Below are positions 11,418 to 23,164 of a stretch of 64,000 nucleotides of DNA, piece by piece. Within the stretch, counting starts at the first letter, position 1; every line of letters begins with the position of its first letter. Location of the stretch: the NCBI GenBank assembly GCA_007922195.1, contig ML682123.1:62001-126000 (forward strand), written 5' to 3'. Origin of the DNA: Podocnemis expansa. Taxonomy: Eukaryota > Chordata > Testudines > Podocnemididae. The notes under the pieces were generated by a model that was given only the letters and a program-made list of their open reading frames with translations, did no database searches and was not told the origin of the DNA. The translations under genes and the position numbers were made by a program.

Positions 11418-13865
11418 CATAGAATCATAGGGTTGGGAGGGACCTCATGAGGTCATCTGCTCCAACCCCCTGCAAAAAACCAGGACCACTCTCACTAAAT
11501 CATCTCAGCCAGGGTTTTGTCTAACCAAACCTTAAATATCTCCAAAGATGGAGATTCCACCACCTCCCTAGGTAACCCATTCCAATGCTTCACCACCCTC
11601 CTAGCAAGAAAGTTTTTCCTAGTATCCAACCTCAACCTCCCCAGCTGTAACTTGAAACCATTGCTCCTTGTTCTGTCCTCTGTTACTACTGAGAACAGCC
11701 AATCTCCGTCCTCCTTGGAGCACCCCTTCAAGTAGTTGCAGGTTGCTATCAAATCCTCCCTCATTCTTCTCTTCTGCAGGTGAAATAAGCCTAGTTCCTT
11801 CAGTCTCTCTTTCTACATCTTGTGCTCCAGCCCCTTGATCATTTTTGTTGCCCTCTGCTGGACGCTTTCTAATTTGTCCATGTCCTTTTTGTAGTGTAGT
11901 GCCCAAAACTGTACACAGAATTCCAGATGCAGCCTCACCAGTGCCAAATAGAGGGGGATAATCACATCCCTCGATCTGCTGGCAACACTTCTACTGATGC
12001 AGCCCAGTATGTCAGTGGCCTTTGTGGCAACAAGAGCACGCTGCTGACTCATATCTAGCTTCCCATCCACCATGACCCCCCAGGTCCTTTTCTACAGTGC
12101 TGCCACTTAGCCGATCGCTCCCCAGCCTGTAGCAATGCATGGGGTTTTTCCATCCCAAGTGCAGGACTTTGCACTTGTCTTTGTTGAACCTCATGAAATT
12201 TCTTTCGGCCCATTGCTCCAACTTGTCTGGATCTCCCTGAATCCTGTCTTTGTCCTCCACCGTGTCTACCATTCCCCCCAGCTTGGTGTCATCCGCAAAC
12301 TTACTGAGTGTGCAGTCTATTCCACCATCCAGATCATTAATGGAAATGTTTAACAGAACCGGCCCCAGGACTGACCCCTAGGGCACTCCACGCATTACTG
12401 GTTGTCAACTAGACATTGAGCCATTGATTCCTACTCACTGAAACTGTTGATCTAGCCAGTTTTCTATCCACCTTACAGTCCACACATCCAACCCATACTT
12501 CCTTAACTTGCTGATGAGAATGCTATGGGAAACTGTATCAAAAACCCTTGCTAAATTCAAGGTATATCATGTCAATGGTTCCTCCCATATCCACAAACCC
12601 AGTCATCTCATCATAGAAGGCAATGAGGTTGGTCAGACACAATTTACCCTTGGTGAATCCATGTTGACTGTTCCTGATCACTCTCTTTTTCTCCTAGTGT
12701 TTCAGGATGGATTCTTTGAGAACCTGCTGCATGATTTTTCCAGGGTTTGAGGTGAGGCTGACAAATCTGTAATTCTCCAGAACCTCCTTTTTCACTTTCT
12801 TGAAAATAGGGTCTATATTTGCTTTTTTCCAGTTTTCCAGAACCTCCCCCGTTCACCAAGCATTTTCAAAGATAGTGGCCAGCAGTTCTGCAATCTCATC
12901 AGCCAACTCCCTCAGCACCCTAGGATGCAGTTCATCCAGCCTCATAGATTCGTGCACATCCAGCTTCTTTAAGTAGTCCCTAACCTGACCTTCCATCACC
13001 AATGGCCTCTCTTTTTCTCTCCAATCTGCCGTACCTAGTGTAGCCGCCTGGGAGCTAGCCATCCCTGTGAAGACTGAAGTGAGAAAAGCATTGGACACTT
13101 CAGCGTCTTCCTCATCCTCCAGCATGAGGATACCAGCCCCATTCAGTCAGGGACCTACCCCATCCCTGATCCTCTTTTTTGTTATTGACATACTTGTAGA
13201 ACTGCTTCCTGTTATCCTTCACATCCCTTGCTGACTGCAACTCCAGTTGCCCTTTGGCCTTTCCAGGAACAGCTCTAGGGTTTCTCGCACTCCCATGAAG
13301 TGCAGCAGACACCCACACAGACAAGTGATGTCACAGTGCAGCGCAATGGGGCAGTCACCATTTTGGCACCCCTCAGACGTTGGAGCCTCCCTGCAATGCT
13401 TACTGTGCTTACCATGTTGTACCAGCCCTGGGCCTTTCTGATTTTATCCCTGCAGGCCTGAGCAATATTTTGTATGCCTCCCTAGGCATCTGTCCAAGCT
13501 TCCATTTCTTGTAAGCTTCCTTTTTATGTTTCATCTCAATGCAGAGTTCTCTGTTAAGCCATGCTGGGTGCCTTCCACATTTGCTGTTCTTTCTGTTCAT
13601 TGGAATAGTCTCCTCCTGTGCCCTAAGTAGGGTGTCTTTAAAATACAGCCAGCTCTCTTGAACGCCTTTCCTCTTCAGATCAGCCTCCCAAGGGATCCTG
13701 CCCATCAGCTCCCTAAGGGAGCCAAAATCTGCTTTTCTTCCTGACCAGCATTCTGCTCCTTCTACTAGATCTGTTTGCATTCCAACTATATCTTGCTTTG
13801 TCTCAGTAGTAACTCTCCTCACACTCCAGCCACACCCTTTCTCTGGAAGGGAAGACTTTAACAAA
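11418..13865 (-). mobile_element. CR1 LINE ORF2, 5'-truncated, minus strand
   Basis: The 3' end is the tcatagaatcatag tail at 11,418 (minus-strand tatgattctatga repeat, diagnostic of CR1). Going upstream on the minus strand are the C-terminal region ([21 protein letters not shown]), QQRATKMIKGLEH, the fingers (ILGCISRSVASRSR), the RT catalytic box FADDTKL (about 12,290), DELHPRVLRELAD (12,950) and, beyond 13,440, the linker RELMGRIPWE...QESWLYFKDTLLRAQEE. The coding region is split over at least six frames by indels and stops. A 167-bp hAT MITE interrupts it at 13,264. Above about 13,735 it no longer matches the copy at 22,3xx, so its 5' boundary is uncertain. Confidence 0.88.
13264..13430. 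mobile_element. 167-bp hAT-type MITE inserted in CR1
   Basis: Flanked by a perfect 8-bp direct repeat, ggcctttc, at 13,256-13,263 and 13,431-13,438. The undisturbed CR1 sequence near 22,095-22,105 reads straight through with one copy (gccctttggcctttctgatttta), so the empty site is visible in this window. The right end ccagccctg is a hAT-like CAGGG terminus read inward; the left end cagg is weaker. Confidence 0.88.
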
Positions 13866-14204
13866 TCCTGGGCAGGGCATTAATTAGCTCCCAATGTGTT
13901 TATTAATCTGGAATGACCCCCTGCTTAGCTATCTGGGGAGTAGCGACTTGCTGAGCCTGGGGCTGGTATATTGGTCTGCAAGTCCTCTTGATGTCAGACT
14001 AAAGTAAGGGTCTCAAACACATGGCCCCTAAAGTTATTTCCTGCAGCTCGCAAAGATACAATCATTACTGAGATTTGCAATATCATTGTATGAAAAGGTT
14101 TCAGTGGTGTGGCCCTCAGGCTAATGTACTAGTCCTCATGTGGCCCTCTACTAGTCCTCATGCGGCCCTCATGGTGATTTGAGTTTAAAGCCCCTGGCCT
14201 AAAG

Positions 14205-16158
14205 GTACTGCTGGAAAGGGAGATGTTGCCCCTGATGCTTGGGGGTGCTGCCCGCTCTCTCCTTGGGGGAATGGGAGAGTGGCCCCACAACTCCTGCTCC
14301 TGATACCCACCAACACCACCATCTCCAGGGGCTGCTGCTACTATTGGTATCTTTGGCTGTGTTCTCACGCAGCCGGTTATTTCGATATGGTTGTTTCGCA
14401 ACAACTGTATATCGAAATAACGCTTATTTCAAAACAACTTATTTTGAATTAACAAAATGTTAATTCGAAATAAGGGGAAAAGGCGGGAAACGAAATAGCA
14501 GGTTCATACTGTGAACTTGCTATTTCACTTCAGCAGGGGGCTGAAGGCAGCCCCGGCATTCAGCGCTGCCCAGCGCTGCTCCCCCCCGGTGCCTGCACAG
14601 CAGGGCTGCAGGCACGGGCGGGCTTCAGTGCTGCCCAGCGCTGAACCCCACGGGTGCCTTCAGCCCGGGGGTGAAGGCACCTGCGGGGAGCAGCGCTGGG
14701 CAGCACTGAACCCCGCCGGTGCCTGCAGCCCCGCTGTGCAGGCGCTGGCCAGGGGACACCCCTCAGCACCCTAGCCAGGAATAACCGTGCGGCGTGTGAA
14801 CAGCTGAAACCTTATTTCGAAACAACCTCTGTTGTTTCGAAATAGGGAGGCTGTGTGAACACAGCCTTTTACTGCTGGAGAGGAAAGGAAGATCATTAAT
14901 ACCATTACTGCTGTTGGAAGACAGCTTTCAAGACCTTATGGAGGGGGTTTGTGTTCTTTGGAGGACAGAGTGTTTGTAACATCTCTGTTCTTGTGGTTGT
15001 GGAAGAAGAACTGTTGCTGTTGTGGGGAAAGGGGAAGTGGTGTGGAGCTCTCACCCCAGTCCATCTGCTCCCCACTCTTCCCCGTTACTATCACTGAAGC
15101 TGCAACCACCATCTCCACCACCTCCAGCTACCAGCTGCATTGCCTCCTCACCTTGAACTCATCTACTTGCTCCATTTTACATCAGGATGGTTGCTGCAGC
15201 AGCAATAGAAAGTAAAACCTTTTACTTAACACCTAGTTGTCCTTGGGTGCACATTCTACCCACCTCCCTACAACCTTCCCTCCCTTCCCCAGCTCCATGT
15301 GGCTGGAGGGCTCCCCCACCCTCCACTTTGCCCTCCAGTTTCCCTGCAGCAGTCCTGCCCCCCCTTTTACCCTTCATAGCCTGCCCCACCCACCTGTCAT
15401 TGCCATCTAACCCCCCTTTCTATTTCTATAGGGTTTCCTCAGCATTTGTTTGTTTGCTTCCTGCCCCACCACGGTCCCCGGCAGTTCGTAAGGTTCTGCC
15501 CCGCCCTGGACTGTCAAGCTTTTTTTTGCTTCCCTGTTCCTTCCCCAGCTCTGAGTGTTTGTTAGGTTCCCTGCCCCATACCAGCCCTTTCAGCACGTCT
15601 TTGTCCCTTTGTCTTATCCCTGCCCTGGGCGTCCTTTGTTTCCCTTCCTCCTTGAATTTTGTAGACTCCATTTCCTTACCTTGCTTGTTTTTGCCCTGCC
15701 CTGCCCTCCCTGTGTGCCCTTGTTCTTTGTGAACCCATGAGCTCCCACAATCCCCTTTTATCATTGTGTCCCTGCTTACTACACTCCCAAACATACTGTA
15801 AACCCCCTTTTCTTTCCAGCCCAGTACAGCTAGAGGAGCCAGCCCCTGCCCCAAATAAATCCCTGAGCCCCCTCCATTTCAGTGTCCCCCTTCCCTGCCT
15901 GAAGCCTAGCAGGGAGGAGGGGTTAGTTTTCCCATCCTCTTTTTTTTTTCCCTAGACCCTCTTTGGCCTTTCCCCATGACCCCTTTCCGACAAACCCTCC
16001 TCCCTGCCTACAGTCAAGTGGAGAGGACTGGGCTGTCCTTTTTGTTCCCTCACCGTCCCTGCCCAACTCTGTGTTTGCTCCCACTCATTCCAATGATGGA
16101 AGTGACCACCCCAAATATTGGCCCAGCTCCCACCCCTTTGCCTGCCCCCCATCTGATC
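14205..16158 (+). other. Probable 5' region of a Tx1-clade LINE, interrupted by a MITE
   Basis: No clear coding. It is rich in C and T, with runs such as accaccatctccaccacctcc. It lies directly upstream of the Tx1-like ORF1, and the sequence continues across the MITE at 14,355-14,866 with a 3-bp duplication. I infer it is the 5' untranslated and N-terminal region of the same element. An ORF of 181 codons at 15,187-15,732 is compositionally biased (P, S, L) and not convincing as a gene. Confidence 0.4.
14355..14866. mobile_element. MITE with 3-bp duplication and ttatttcgaaataa palindromes
   Basis: Ends ggctgtgttctcacgcagcc and ctgtgtgaacacagcc form inverted terminal repeats. Flanks are ttt (14,352-14,354) and ttt (14,867-14,869). 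Subterminal ttatttcgaaacaac and gttgtttcgaaatag repeats mirror each other. The centre (14,540-14,750) is GC-rich, with cagcgctgcccagcgctg and ggtgcctgcag... units in both orientations. A 3-bp duplication fits PIF-Harbinger, although TWA would be the usual target. Confidence 0.8.
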
Positions 16159-17835
16159 CCATGGATACCATCTTGACTGCTGCTGCCAGAGATACTGCCA
16201 CCCCTGCCCTTTCTGGGATACTGGCAGCAGCTGGCACAGGAGAGGCCTCCACTGCTGCTGCTGCCTCTTTGACTGGTAGAAAGGGCCAGGAACCTAAGAA
16301 GGGCAAGAGCACCATCTGGAAGGCAAAGTCTTCCAGGGCAGGATCTCCTACCACAGTCTCCCCACTGGCCGTGGCCCCCTCTTCCACTGCTGTTCCTTCC
16401 ACCAGGTTTGAGGAGCGCCTTGGCCCCAGGGCATATGCCCAATAGTTGCCACACCTCCACCATGGCATCTACCCAAGCTGCCTCCTTGAATTCCACCTCA
16501 AGTGTCCAGGGCCCCTTCCCCACCCTGACCAGGAGGCATGGGATCCACTGCCTCCTGGTGGCCACCCCAAAAAATAAGTACAGGTGTTGGCACAGATGGT
16601 AGCCTCCAAAATGTACGGCAAAGTGGTGGTGTTCTTAGCATCAGAAGCTGCTGTCTTCATTCTTGTTGAGCCCCTAGAGGACCTGGGTGTACGGCTAGTC
16701 CTTACCTTCATCCTGCCCCTCCTCCCTAATGCCGCCTTGTTTCCTGTCCTCTCCACTCTAGGGAAGCCCATATCTGTCATTAGGCCTCTCCCATTGGACT
16801 GTAAGGACCCCACCCTCCATCCCATTTTTTCCTTCCACCAGCAGGTACAATTCCAGCTGTCACTAGTGGGAGGCACATGACAGAGGGGCTCTTGAGGAAT
16901 CCTTTTTGGTGCCCCACATGGGGGCCCGTTACCAAGCCCACTACTTCTTATGGGAGGTCCAGTGCTTCCTCTTCCAGGTGACAAGGAATTTCCAAAGGGA
17001 CTGTCCCCTGGCCCAGCATGGAGAAGCAACTGGGCCCCCTGAGGTCCTGCTGGACACTGGCCCCACCACCACTAGCAACCCTGAGTGTCCAGCACCCGTG
17101 ACTGCCTCTCTTCCTCATCCTCCTCCTGACTCTCCATTTACTACCGCCCAGGACATAGGGCTGCACCACTGTTGTTCTTGAATGAACAGTCAAGCCCTCT
17201 TGCCGCTGCTGATAGATCTGGGTCAGGACCTGTTGAGGAGAAGGCAGCCTAGTTGTTCTCTGGACTAGGAGAGAGCTTACCCTACAAGTAGCATTCCCAT
17301 CCCCCTGTTGACCTCTCCTGTCAGTTACAATTGCCCTCATCCTTGCCCTCTGTGCCTGTCCCCACTAGCCAGCCCTCCATTACCACCACAGAAGGCTGGA
17401 TGCTCATCAAGTGGAGGTGCAGAAAATGGAAGGCAAGGCCCAGCAGCTGCTCACCACTTTGAGCAGGGAGGAACCCCCAAAGTCTTTCTGGGGGCAGAGA
17501 TGATACAATAAAGACAAGCCCTCAGCCATGCCCCTGACAAGATCTAGTAGGAGGAGCTGGATAGGGCTGTAGTCTTAGGAGGAAAGAGGAGGAGGCTGGC
17601 TCCTCTTTTGGAGGCCCTTTAAGACTCTCCCCTCATTGACCCCATGGAGGAAGCTAGCCCCCTCCCTCCACTAGGTCATCTTTGCCCTCCCCCCATTAGT
17701 GCTGAGGCACATGCTGCCCTGACTTCCAGTGAGGTAGCCCCTGCAGCGGCCACTGACAATCTTCACTCCATCTTCGAAGACATTGAGGCCCTGGGTCTGA
17801 CACCCTGCCAGAGGACCTTGTATGGAATTAGAGGA
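16159..17835 (+). pseudogene. Tx1-clade LINE ORF1 (CCHC-type), degraded
   Basis: Frames read in order: an A/T/S-rich N-terminus from 16,159; YGKVVVFLASEAAVFILVE near 16,610; LGKPISVIRPLPLDCKDPTL near 16,760; then GARYQAHYFLWEVQCFLFQV and RDCPLAQHGE near 16,920-17,030. This is the layout of the ORF1 nucleic-acid chaperone of Tx1/L1-Tx1 LINEs, where CxxC...H...C is expected. Here the second Cys and the His have been replaced (CFLF...N...C), and three or more frame changes occur. A last piece, DNLHSIFEDIEALGLTP, ends at about 17,830, where an LTR follows. ORF2 is absent. Confidence 0.6.
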
Positions 17836-17846
17836 TCATTTATAAT

Positions 17847-18440
17847 TGTAAGCTGCTAGGAATGATTTTATGGCTTATGTGTAGAAATTATATCTGTATT
17901 AGAAGATGTGACTATGTTTATATCTGTATTTCAACCTGTGGGATTCTGGAAAACACCCAGACGGCACGTCTGCAATCATTGGCTCCTTAATGGTCCATTA
18001 AGGGAGTTCACAGGAACAGCAGACCCAGGGAAAAACCTGCTCAGTGAGTCACCCAGACTGAGCATGTGACTCAACTCCATTTTGATTTGCAAAAACTCTG
18101 CAAAGCATGGGGAAGGCCAGAAGTAATAAAAGGCAGCAGCTACAACTCCATTTTTTCATCAGCCTGCAACCAGCACCCATCTCTGAAACTATTCCTCTGT
18201 GATCAGCCAAAGGAATGAGGCCCATCCAGGTGCTGGATGCCTACCAGAGGAACTGGACAAGCTTGAAAATTCCAAATTCTTCCAAGGACTTGCTCTCTAT
18301 GAACTGTAAATCAGTTGTGTGTCTGTGATTCACTTTGACCCTTTAACATCTCTCATATTTGTTTCTTTTCTTTCTGTATTAAACCTTTAGTTTTAGTTAC
18401 TGAAGGACTGGCTGGCAGCAAGGTATTTTGGGTAAAATCC
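17847..18440 (+). mobile_element. Solo-LTR-like repeat, copy 1
   Basis: Starts with TGTAAGCTGCTAGGAAT, carries a TATA-like ataaaagg at about 18,126, and a late tattaaa at about 18,380. The minus strand of 27,420-27,897 is homologous: TGTAATCTGCTAGGAAT at its start, cactccattttgat/ttcaactccat and gataaaaggcag in the same order, then tcttcaaggacttgct. This is LTR architecture (U3 with TATA box, then R). The 3' border was not resolved and no internal retroviral sequence is attached. Confidence 0.6.
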
Positions 18441-19944
18441 TTGCCTATATTTATAGACTCACAGGCTTCGAAGGGACCTCGTGAGGTCATCTACTCCAAC
18501 CCCCTGCTAAAAGCAGAACCACTCCCACTAAACCATCCCAGCTGGGGTTTTGTCTAACCAGTCCTTTAATGTTTCCAAAAAATGGTGATTCCACCACCTC
18601 CTAGGTAACCCATTCCAATGCTTCACCACCCTCCTAGTAAGAAAGTTTTTCCTAATATCCAAACTCAACCACCCCAGCTGCAGCTTGAAACCATTGCTAC
18701 TTGTTCTGTCCTCTGTTTATACTCAGAACAGCCTAGCTCCCTCCTCTTTGGAGCACCCCTTAAATAATTGAAGGCTGCTATCAAATCTCCCCTCAGTCTT
18801 CTCTTCTGCAGACTAAATAAGCCTAGTTCCTTCAGTCATGTGCCCCAACACCCAATCATTTTTGTTGCCCTCCACTGGACTGTTTCTAATTTGTCAACAT
18901 CCTTTCTGTAGTGTGGAGTCCAAAACTGGACACAGTATTCCAGATGCGGCCGCACCAGTGCTAAGTAGAGCAGAATAATCATACCCCTCGATCTGCTGGC
19001 AACACTCCTACTGATGCAGCCCAATATGCCATTGGCCTTTTTGGCAACAAGAGCACATTGCTGACTCATATCCAGCTTCCCATCCACCATAATGCCCAGG
19101 TCCTTTTCTACAGTGCTGCCACTTAGCCAATCGGTCCCCAGCCTGTAGCAGTACATGGGATTTTTCTGTCCTAAAGATTTCATTTAGCCGAATGCTCCAA
19201 TTTGTCTAGGTCTCCCTGAATCCTATCATTGCCCTCCAGCATGCTTACCAGTCCCCCCAGCTTGGTGTCTGCAAATTTACCAAGCATGCAATCTATCCCA
19301 TCATCCAGATCATTAATGAAGATGTTGAACAGAACCAGCCCCAGGACTGACCTCTCGGGAACTCCACTAGTTACTTGTTGCCAACACATTGAGCCATTGA
19401 TCCCTACCAGCTGAGCCCAATGATCTAGCCAGCTTTCTGCCTACCTTAGTCCATTCATCCAAATCATACTTCCTTAACTTGTTAACAAGGATGCTGTGGC
19501 AAACCTGATTAAAAGTTTTGCTAAATTCGAGGTATATCACATTGGCTATGTCTACACTACAGGGCTTGGTTAAGCCAGCTTAATAAAATCTGCTTACAGT
19601 AGACCTTATTAAGCCGGTTAAACACGTCCACACTCAAAATGCCAGGAGGCTGCCCACATCCACACCAGCAGCTGCTAGGTCTCCCTAGCAGTTGTGCATT
19701 GTGGGTACCTGGCCCACAGTGCGCCACAACAGAGGTGCCTCTCTCTTCCGGTCATTCCTTGACTACAGGAGGTGAGTGATCACGCCACCCTCCATATTGT
19801 GTGTGGTAACAGGGAGGCGAGGGAGCCTGATGTTGCCCAGCGATGTGCCAGCGCAGCACTCCACACCCTCCCTGTGTTGCCCAGACTCCTCCAGCTCTGG
19901 AGCAGGTGCTGCAGGGCAACTGCCAACACAGGGGCAGGGCGCAG

Positions 19945-20335
19945 CAGTTGTTAAGGTTCAAATGCAGGGAAACAGCACATAGAGGAAGGTGAAGTCAAAT
20001 CACCTGTTATAATGGGGGGGGGAGGGAATCCAGTCAGGATATAATCCCGCTTTCACACAATCTAATCTAAAAGAAATAGCAACTTTCTTTCTTTCTTTCC
20101 ATGTGCTGTTTCCCAGTGTCTGAATCTTAACAATTGCTTTGATTTGCTGTTAGACTGTGCCCCCTGATCCTATGTCTTACATTCCTCTGCATTTATTTCC
20201 TATCATTCTGTAAATTCCCCCATCTTCAAACTGTCTGATGAAGTTGAATTTTTCTCCCAGGAAAGCTCATGTGATAAATAAATTTGTTAGTCTTAAACAC
20301 TGCCTTTGGATTCCTTGTTTGTTTTACAACAATAT
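19945..20335. mobile_element. Penelope-like 3' fragments in head-to-head orientation
   Basis: The first part (to about 20,080) reads as a minus-strand copy (gttgttaaggttc...gaggtgaagtcaaatcacctg). The second (from about 20,095) reads as a plus-strand copy (ctgtttcccagtgtctgaatcttaacaattgctttgatttgctgt... to gttttacaacaatatc). The untranslated 3' tail lies outermost on the plus-strand copy. The coding region is absent. Confidence 0.65.
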
Positions 20336-20339
20336 CAGG

Positions 20340-21110
20340 GGGGTCCTTTGAGAAGGGGAGACACACAGGGTTGGTTGGAAAGACAGGCAGGGTCAGGCTG
20401 AAAATGGCAAGGGGAAGACACAGGTGTTTGGGGAGAGAAGGGGAAGACAGAAGACTGGGCTGAGAAGAGCAAGAGGGGAGACACACAGGTTTGGGCAGAG
20501 AAGCAGAAGACATGGAGGACTGGGCTGAGAAGGGCAAGGGGGGAGACACATGGGTTTGGGCAGAGAAGGAGTAAGACAGGCAGGGTCAGGCTGAGAATGG
20601 GGGAGACATGCGGGGCAGGCTAAGAGGAGCGGAGACCGGCAGGGTTGGGCTAAGAATGGGGGAGATGCTGGGGTCGGGCTGAGACGCTGGGGTTGGGCTG
20701 CGATGCAGTGAGATGCTGAGGTTGGGCTGAAATGCTGAGGTTGGGCTGCAATGTGGTGAGATGCTGAAGTCCAGCTGCGATGCTGGGGTCGGTCTGCAAT
20801 GCAGGGGTATGCTGAGGTTGGGCTGCAAAGCGGCAAGATGCTGAGGTCTGGCTGCAATGCTGAGGTCCGGTTGTGATGCGATGAGTTGCTGAGGTTGGGC
20901 TGAGGTGCTGGGGTTGGGGCTCCAATGTGAGGAGATGCTGGGTTGGGCTGAGATACTGAGGTCAGGCTGTGATGCAGTGAGATGCTGGGTCAGGCTGAGA
21001 TGCTGGGGTCGGGCTCAGAATGGGAGAAATGCCAGGCAGGCTGCAATGCCCAGTCAGGCTCAGAACGGGGAAGATGCCAGATCAGTTGGGGAAAATGTGG
21101 AGTTTGGCTG
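20340..21110. repeat. Purine-skewed minisatellite
   Basis: Imperfect repeats of gggctgagatgctggggttg (about 20 bp), from about 20,640, change gradually from an upstream gagaagggcaaggggggagacac-type unit of about 60 bp (20,340-20,600). They produce long minus-strand ORFs with L/S/P/H repeats, which are not genes. Confidence 0.75.
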
Positions 21111-22280
21111 TGGTCCATAAAGCTGGGAATGTTTCCAGCTGTGTTGTACCTTCTAGCCAGCCCCTACACCCATGTTTTCTGTGGTTGGGAGGCCAATTAA
21201 GTTGATTTAAGGCACCTCCCCCGCCACATTGCCTTAAATTGACTTTATAAAGTTGACTGAACTGTAAAGTCGACTTTATAAGTGGAAGTTATAAATTCAA
21301 CTTTACCTGATGCTAAAGTCGACTTTGTTGCCCTGCAGTGTAGACAGGGCTTTGTTTAAGTTGACTTAAGGGCCCTTAAGCTGACTTAAACACACAGTGT
21401 AGACATACCCATTGATGGTTATTCATGCATCCATATATCCCATCATCTCATCATAGAAGGCAATCAGGTTGGCCAAGCTCAATTTGCCTTTGGTGAATCA
21501 ATGCTGACTGTTCCTGATCACTCTATTTTCCTCCAAGTGTTTCAAAATAGATTCTTTGAGGACCTGTTCCATGATTTTTCCAGGGATTGAGGTGGGATTG
21601 ATTGGTCTGTAGTTCTTTAGTCCTCCTTTTTCCCTTTCTTGAAGATAGGCACTATATTTGTCTTTTTCCAATCATCCAGGGACCTCTTGCATTTGCCACG
21701 AGTTTTCAGAGATACTGGCTAGCAGCTCTTCCGTCACATCAGCCAACTCCCTCAGCACCCTCAGATGCAGTTCATCCAGTTCCATAGACTTGTGCACCTT
21801 CAACTTCTCTGAATAGACCCTAACCTGACCTTTCATAACTGAAGGCCGCTCTCCTTCTCTCCATTCTGTGTTAACCAGTGTAGTACCCTGGGATGTGACT
21901 TTGCCTGTGAAAACTGAGGTATAAAAAGCATTGAGTACTTCAGCCTTTTCCGCATCATTCACCACGAGGATACCTGCCCCATTCAGTAAGGAACCTACAC
22001 CATCTCTGATCCTCTTCTTGTTACTCATATACTTGAGGAACCCCTTCCTGTTAGCCTTCACATCTTTTGCTAGCCACAACTCCAGTTGCCCTTTGGCCTT
22101 TCTGATTTTATACCTGCAGGCCTGAGAAATATCTTTATATACCTCTCTAGTCATCTGTCCAAGCTTCCACTTCTTGTAAGCTTCCATGTTGTGTTTCAGC
22201 TCAGTGCAGAGTTCTCTGCTGTGCCACTCTGGGCACCTTCCACATTTGCTGTTCTTTCTGCTCAACAGAATAGTATCTTC

Positions 22281-22793
22281 CTATGCTCTTAGTAGGGTTT
22301 CTTTAAAATACAGCCAGGTCTCTTGGATACCTTTCCCCTTCAAATTAGTCTCCCAAGGGATCCTGCCCATCAGTTCCCTAACGGACCCAAAATCAAGAGG
22401 AGCAAGGACCATAGTTGGTTCCTCCAGAATTTGTACCAGGAAGTTGTTCTCAACACTCTCCAAAAACTTCCTGCATTGCCTTTGCACTGCTGTATTGCCC
22501 TCCCAGCAGATGTCAGGGTAGCTGAAATCCCCCATGAGAACCAGGGCCCATGATCTGGAAACTTCTAATAGCTGTCCATAGAAAGCCTCATCCACCTCCT
22601 CTTTCTAGTCTGGTGGTCTATAGAATACACCCACCACAGCATCACCCTTGTTGCACTCTCCTCTAAACTTAACCCAGAGACTTTCAACTGGCTTGCCTCT
22701 ACTTTCACAGAGGAGCTCTGTGCAGTCATACAGCTCTTTTATATACAATGCTACTCCTCCGCTTCTTCGTCCCTGTTGGTCCTTCCTGAACAA
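22281..22793 (-). pseudogene. CR1 ORF2 apurinic-like endonuclease part
   Basis: Two adjacent minus-strand frames hold GGVALYIKE, VVGVFYRPPD and LVLMGDFSYPDICWEGN. In CR1-type endonucleases the catalytic block is GDFNxPDI; here the Asn is Ser. One frame change is needed between the frames, and the end of the domain is eroded. It connects downstream to the linker at 21,672-22,265. Confidence 0.8.
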
Positions 22794-22919
22794 TTCATAT
22801 CCATCCCTGACAACTCACCAGTTCCCCTTCCTCAATAAGTGGAGTCCATCTCTGCCTAGCAGTCCTTCTTCCTGGAATAGAGCCCTGTGATCAAGGAAGC
22901 CAAAGCTCTCCTGGTAACA

Positions 22920-23160
22920 CCATCTTTGCAGCTAGGCATTCACCTCCAGAATGCATCTGTCTCTGCTCAGGCCCCTACCTTCAACCAGAAGGATCGAGGA
23001 GAACACCACCTGCACACCAGACTCCTTTACCCATGCTCCCACATCCATGTGGTCACTGTTGATCTGCCGAGGGTCACATCTTGCAGTATCATGAGTCCCC
23101 ACATGGATGAGTAGCATGGGGTCAGAGGGCTGGATGATTCTTGCCAATCCCCCCATAACG
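22920..23160 (-). pseudogene. CR1 ORF1 esterase (SGNH-type), C-terminal half
   Basis: The minus-strand frame has LLIHVGTHDTAR, then VVFSSILLVEG, and after a short interval GLLGRDGLHLL towards 22,840. In SGNH/GDSL hydrolases of CR1 ORF1 the blocks are GDSL, then HVGTND, then DGLHL with the catalytic Asp and His. Here the third block is kept but the block III Asn has become His. The N-terminal half with the nucleophile is not present in this copy (a different copy carries it at 26,460-27,190). Confidence 0.72.
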
Positions 23161-23164
23161 TTTC

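Larger units (their letters stand above)
19544..21410. mobile_element. 1.87-kb non-autonomous DNA transposon in CR1 (3-bp duplication)
   Basis: Termini are ggctatgtctacactac and gtgtagacataccc (inverted repeats with one difference in the first three bases). They are flanked by att at 19,541-19,543 and 21,411-21,413. The uninterrupted CR1 at 12,560-12,575 shows the empty site. Subterminal regions carry ttaagccggttaa- and aagtcgactt-type palindromes. The interior is a Penelope tail dimer (19,945-20,335) and a minisatellite (20,340-21,110). No transposase is seen. Confidence 0.82.
18450..23160 (-). mobile_element. CR1 LINE, minus strand, split by a 1.87-kb insertion
   Basis: The 3' end begins at about 18,456 (atagactcacaggcttcg...gggacctc). 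RT C-terminal and palm regions run to 19,543, and the element resumes at 21,411 with no loss of order. Minus-strand motifs are ILGCISRSVASRSRG, LGKFADTKLGG (the usual FADD box has lost one codon), DELHLRVLRELAD, then the linker and endonuclease. It ends in the ORF1 esterase. Several frameshifts are present. This is the longest CR1 copy here, about 2.85 kb without the insert. Confidence 0.88.

Noticed and set aside
15187..15732. 181-codon plus-strand ORF
   Set aside because: Pro/Ser/Leu/Cys-rich translation of C/T-rich sequence, no motif, adjacent to LINE 5' region; the same stretch is open on the other strand.
16050..16565. Minus-strand Gly/Ser-rich ORFs of 127-186 codons
   Set aside because: Antisense of the Tx1-like ORF1, no motifs.
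20393..20857. 154-codon minus-strand ORF with repeated CSPTSA/QPNLSI units
   Set aside because: Product of a minisatellite open in several frames, as expected for tandem repeats with unit length compatible with no stop.
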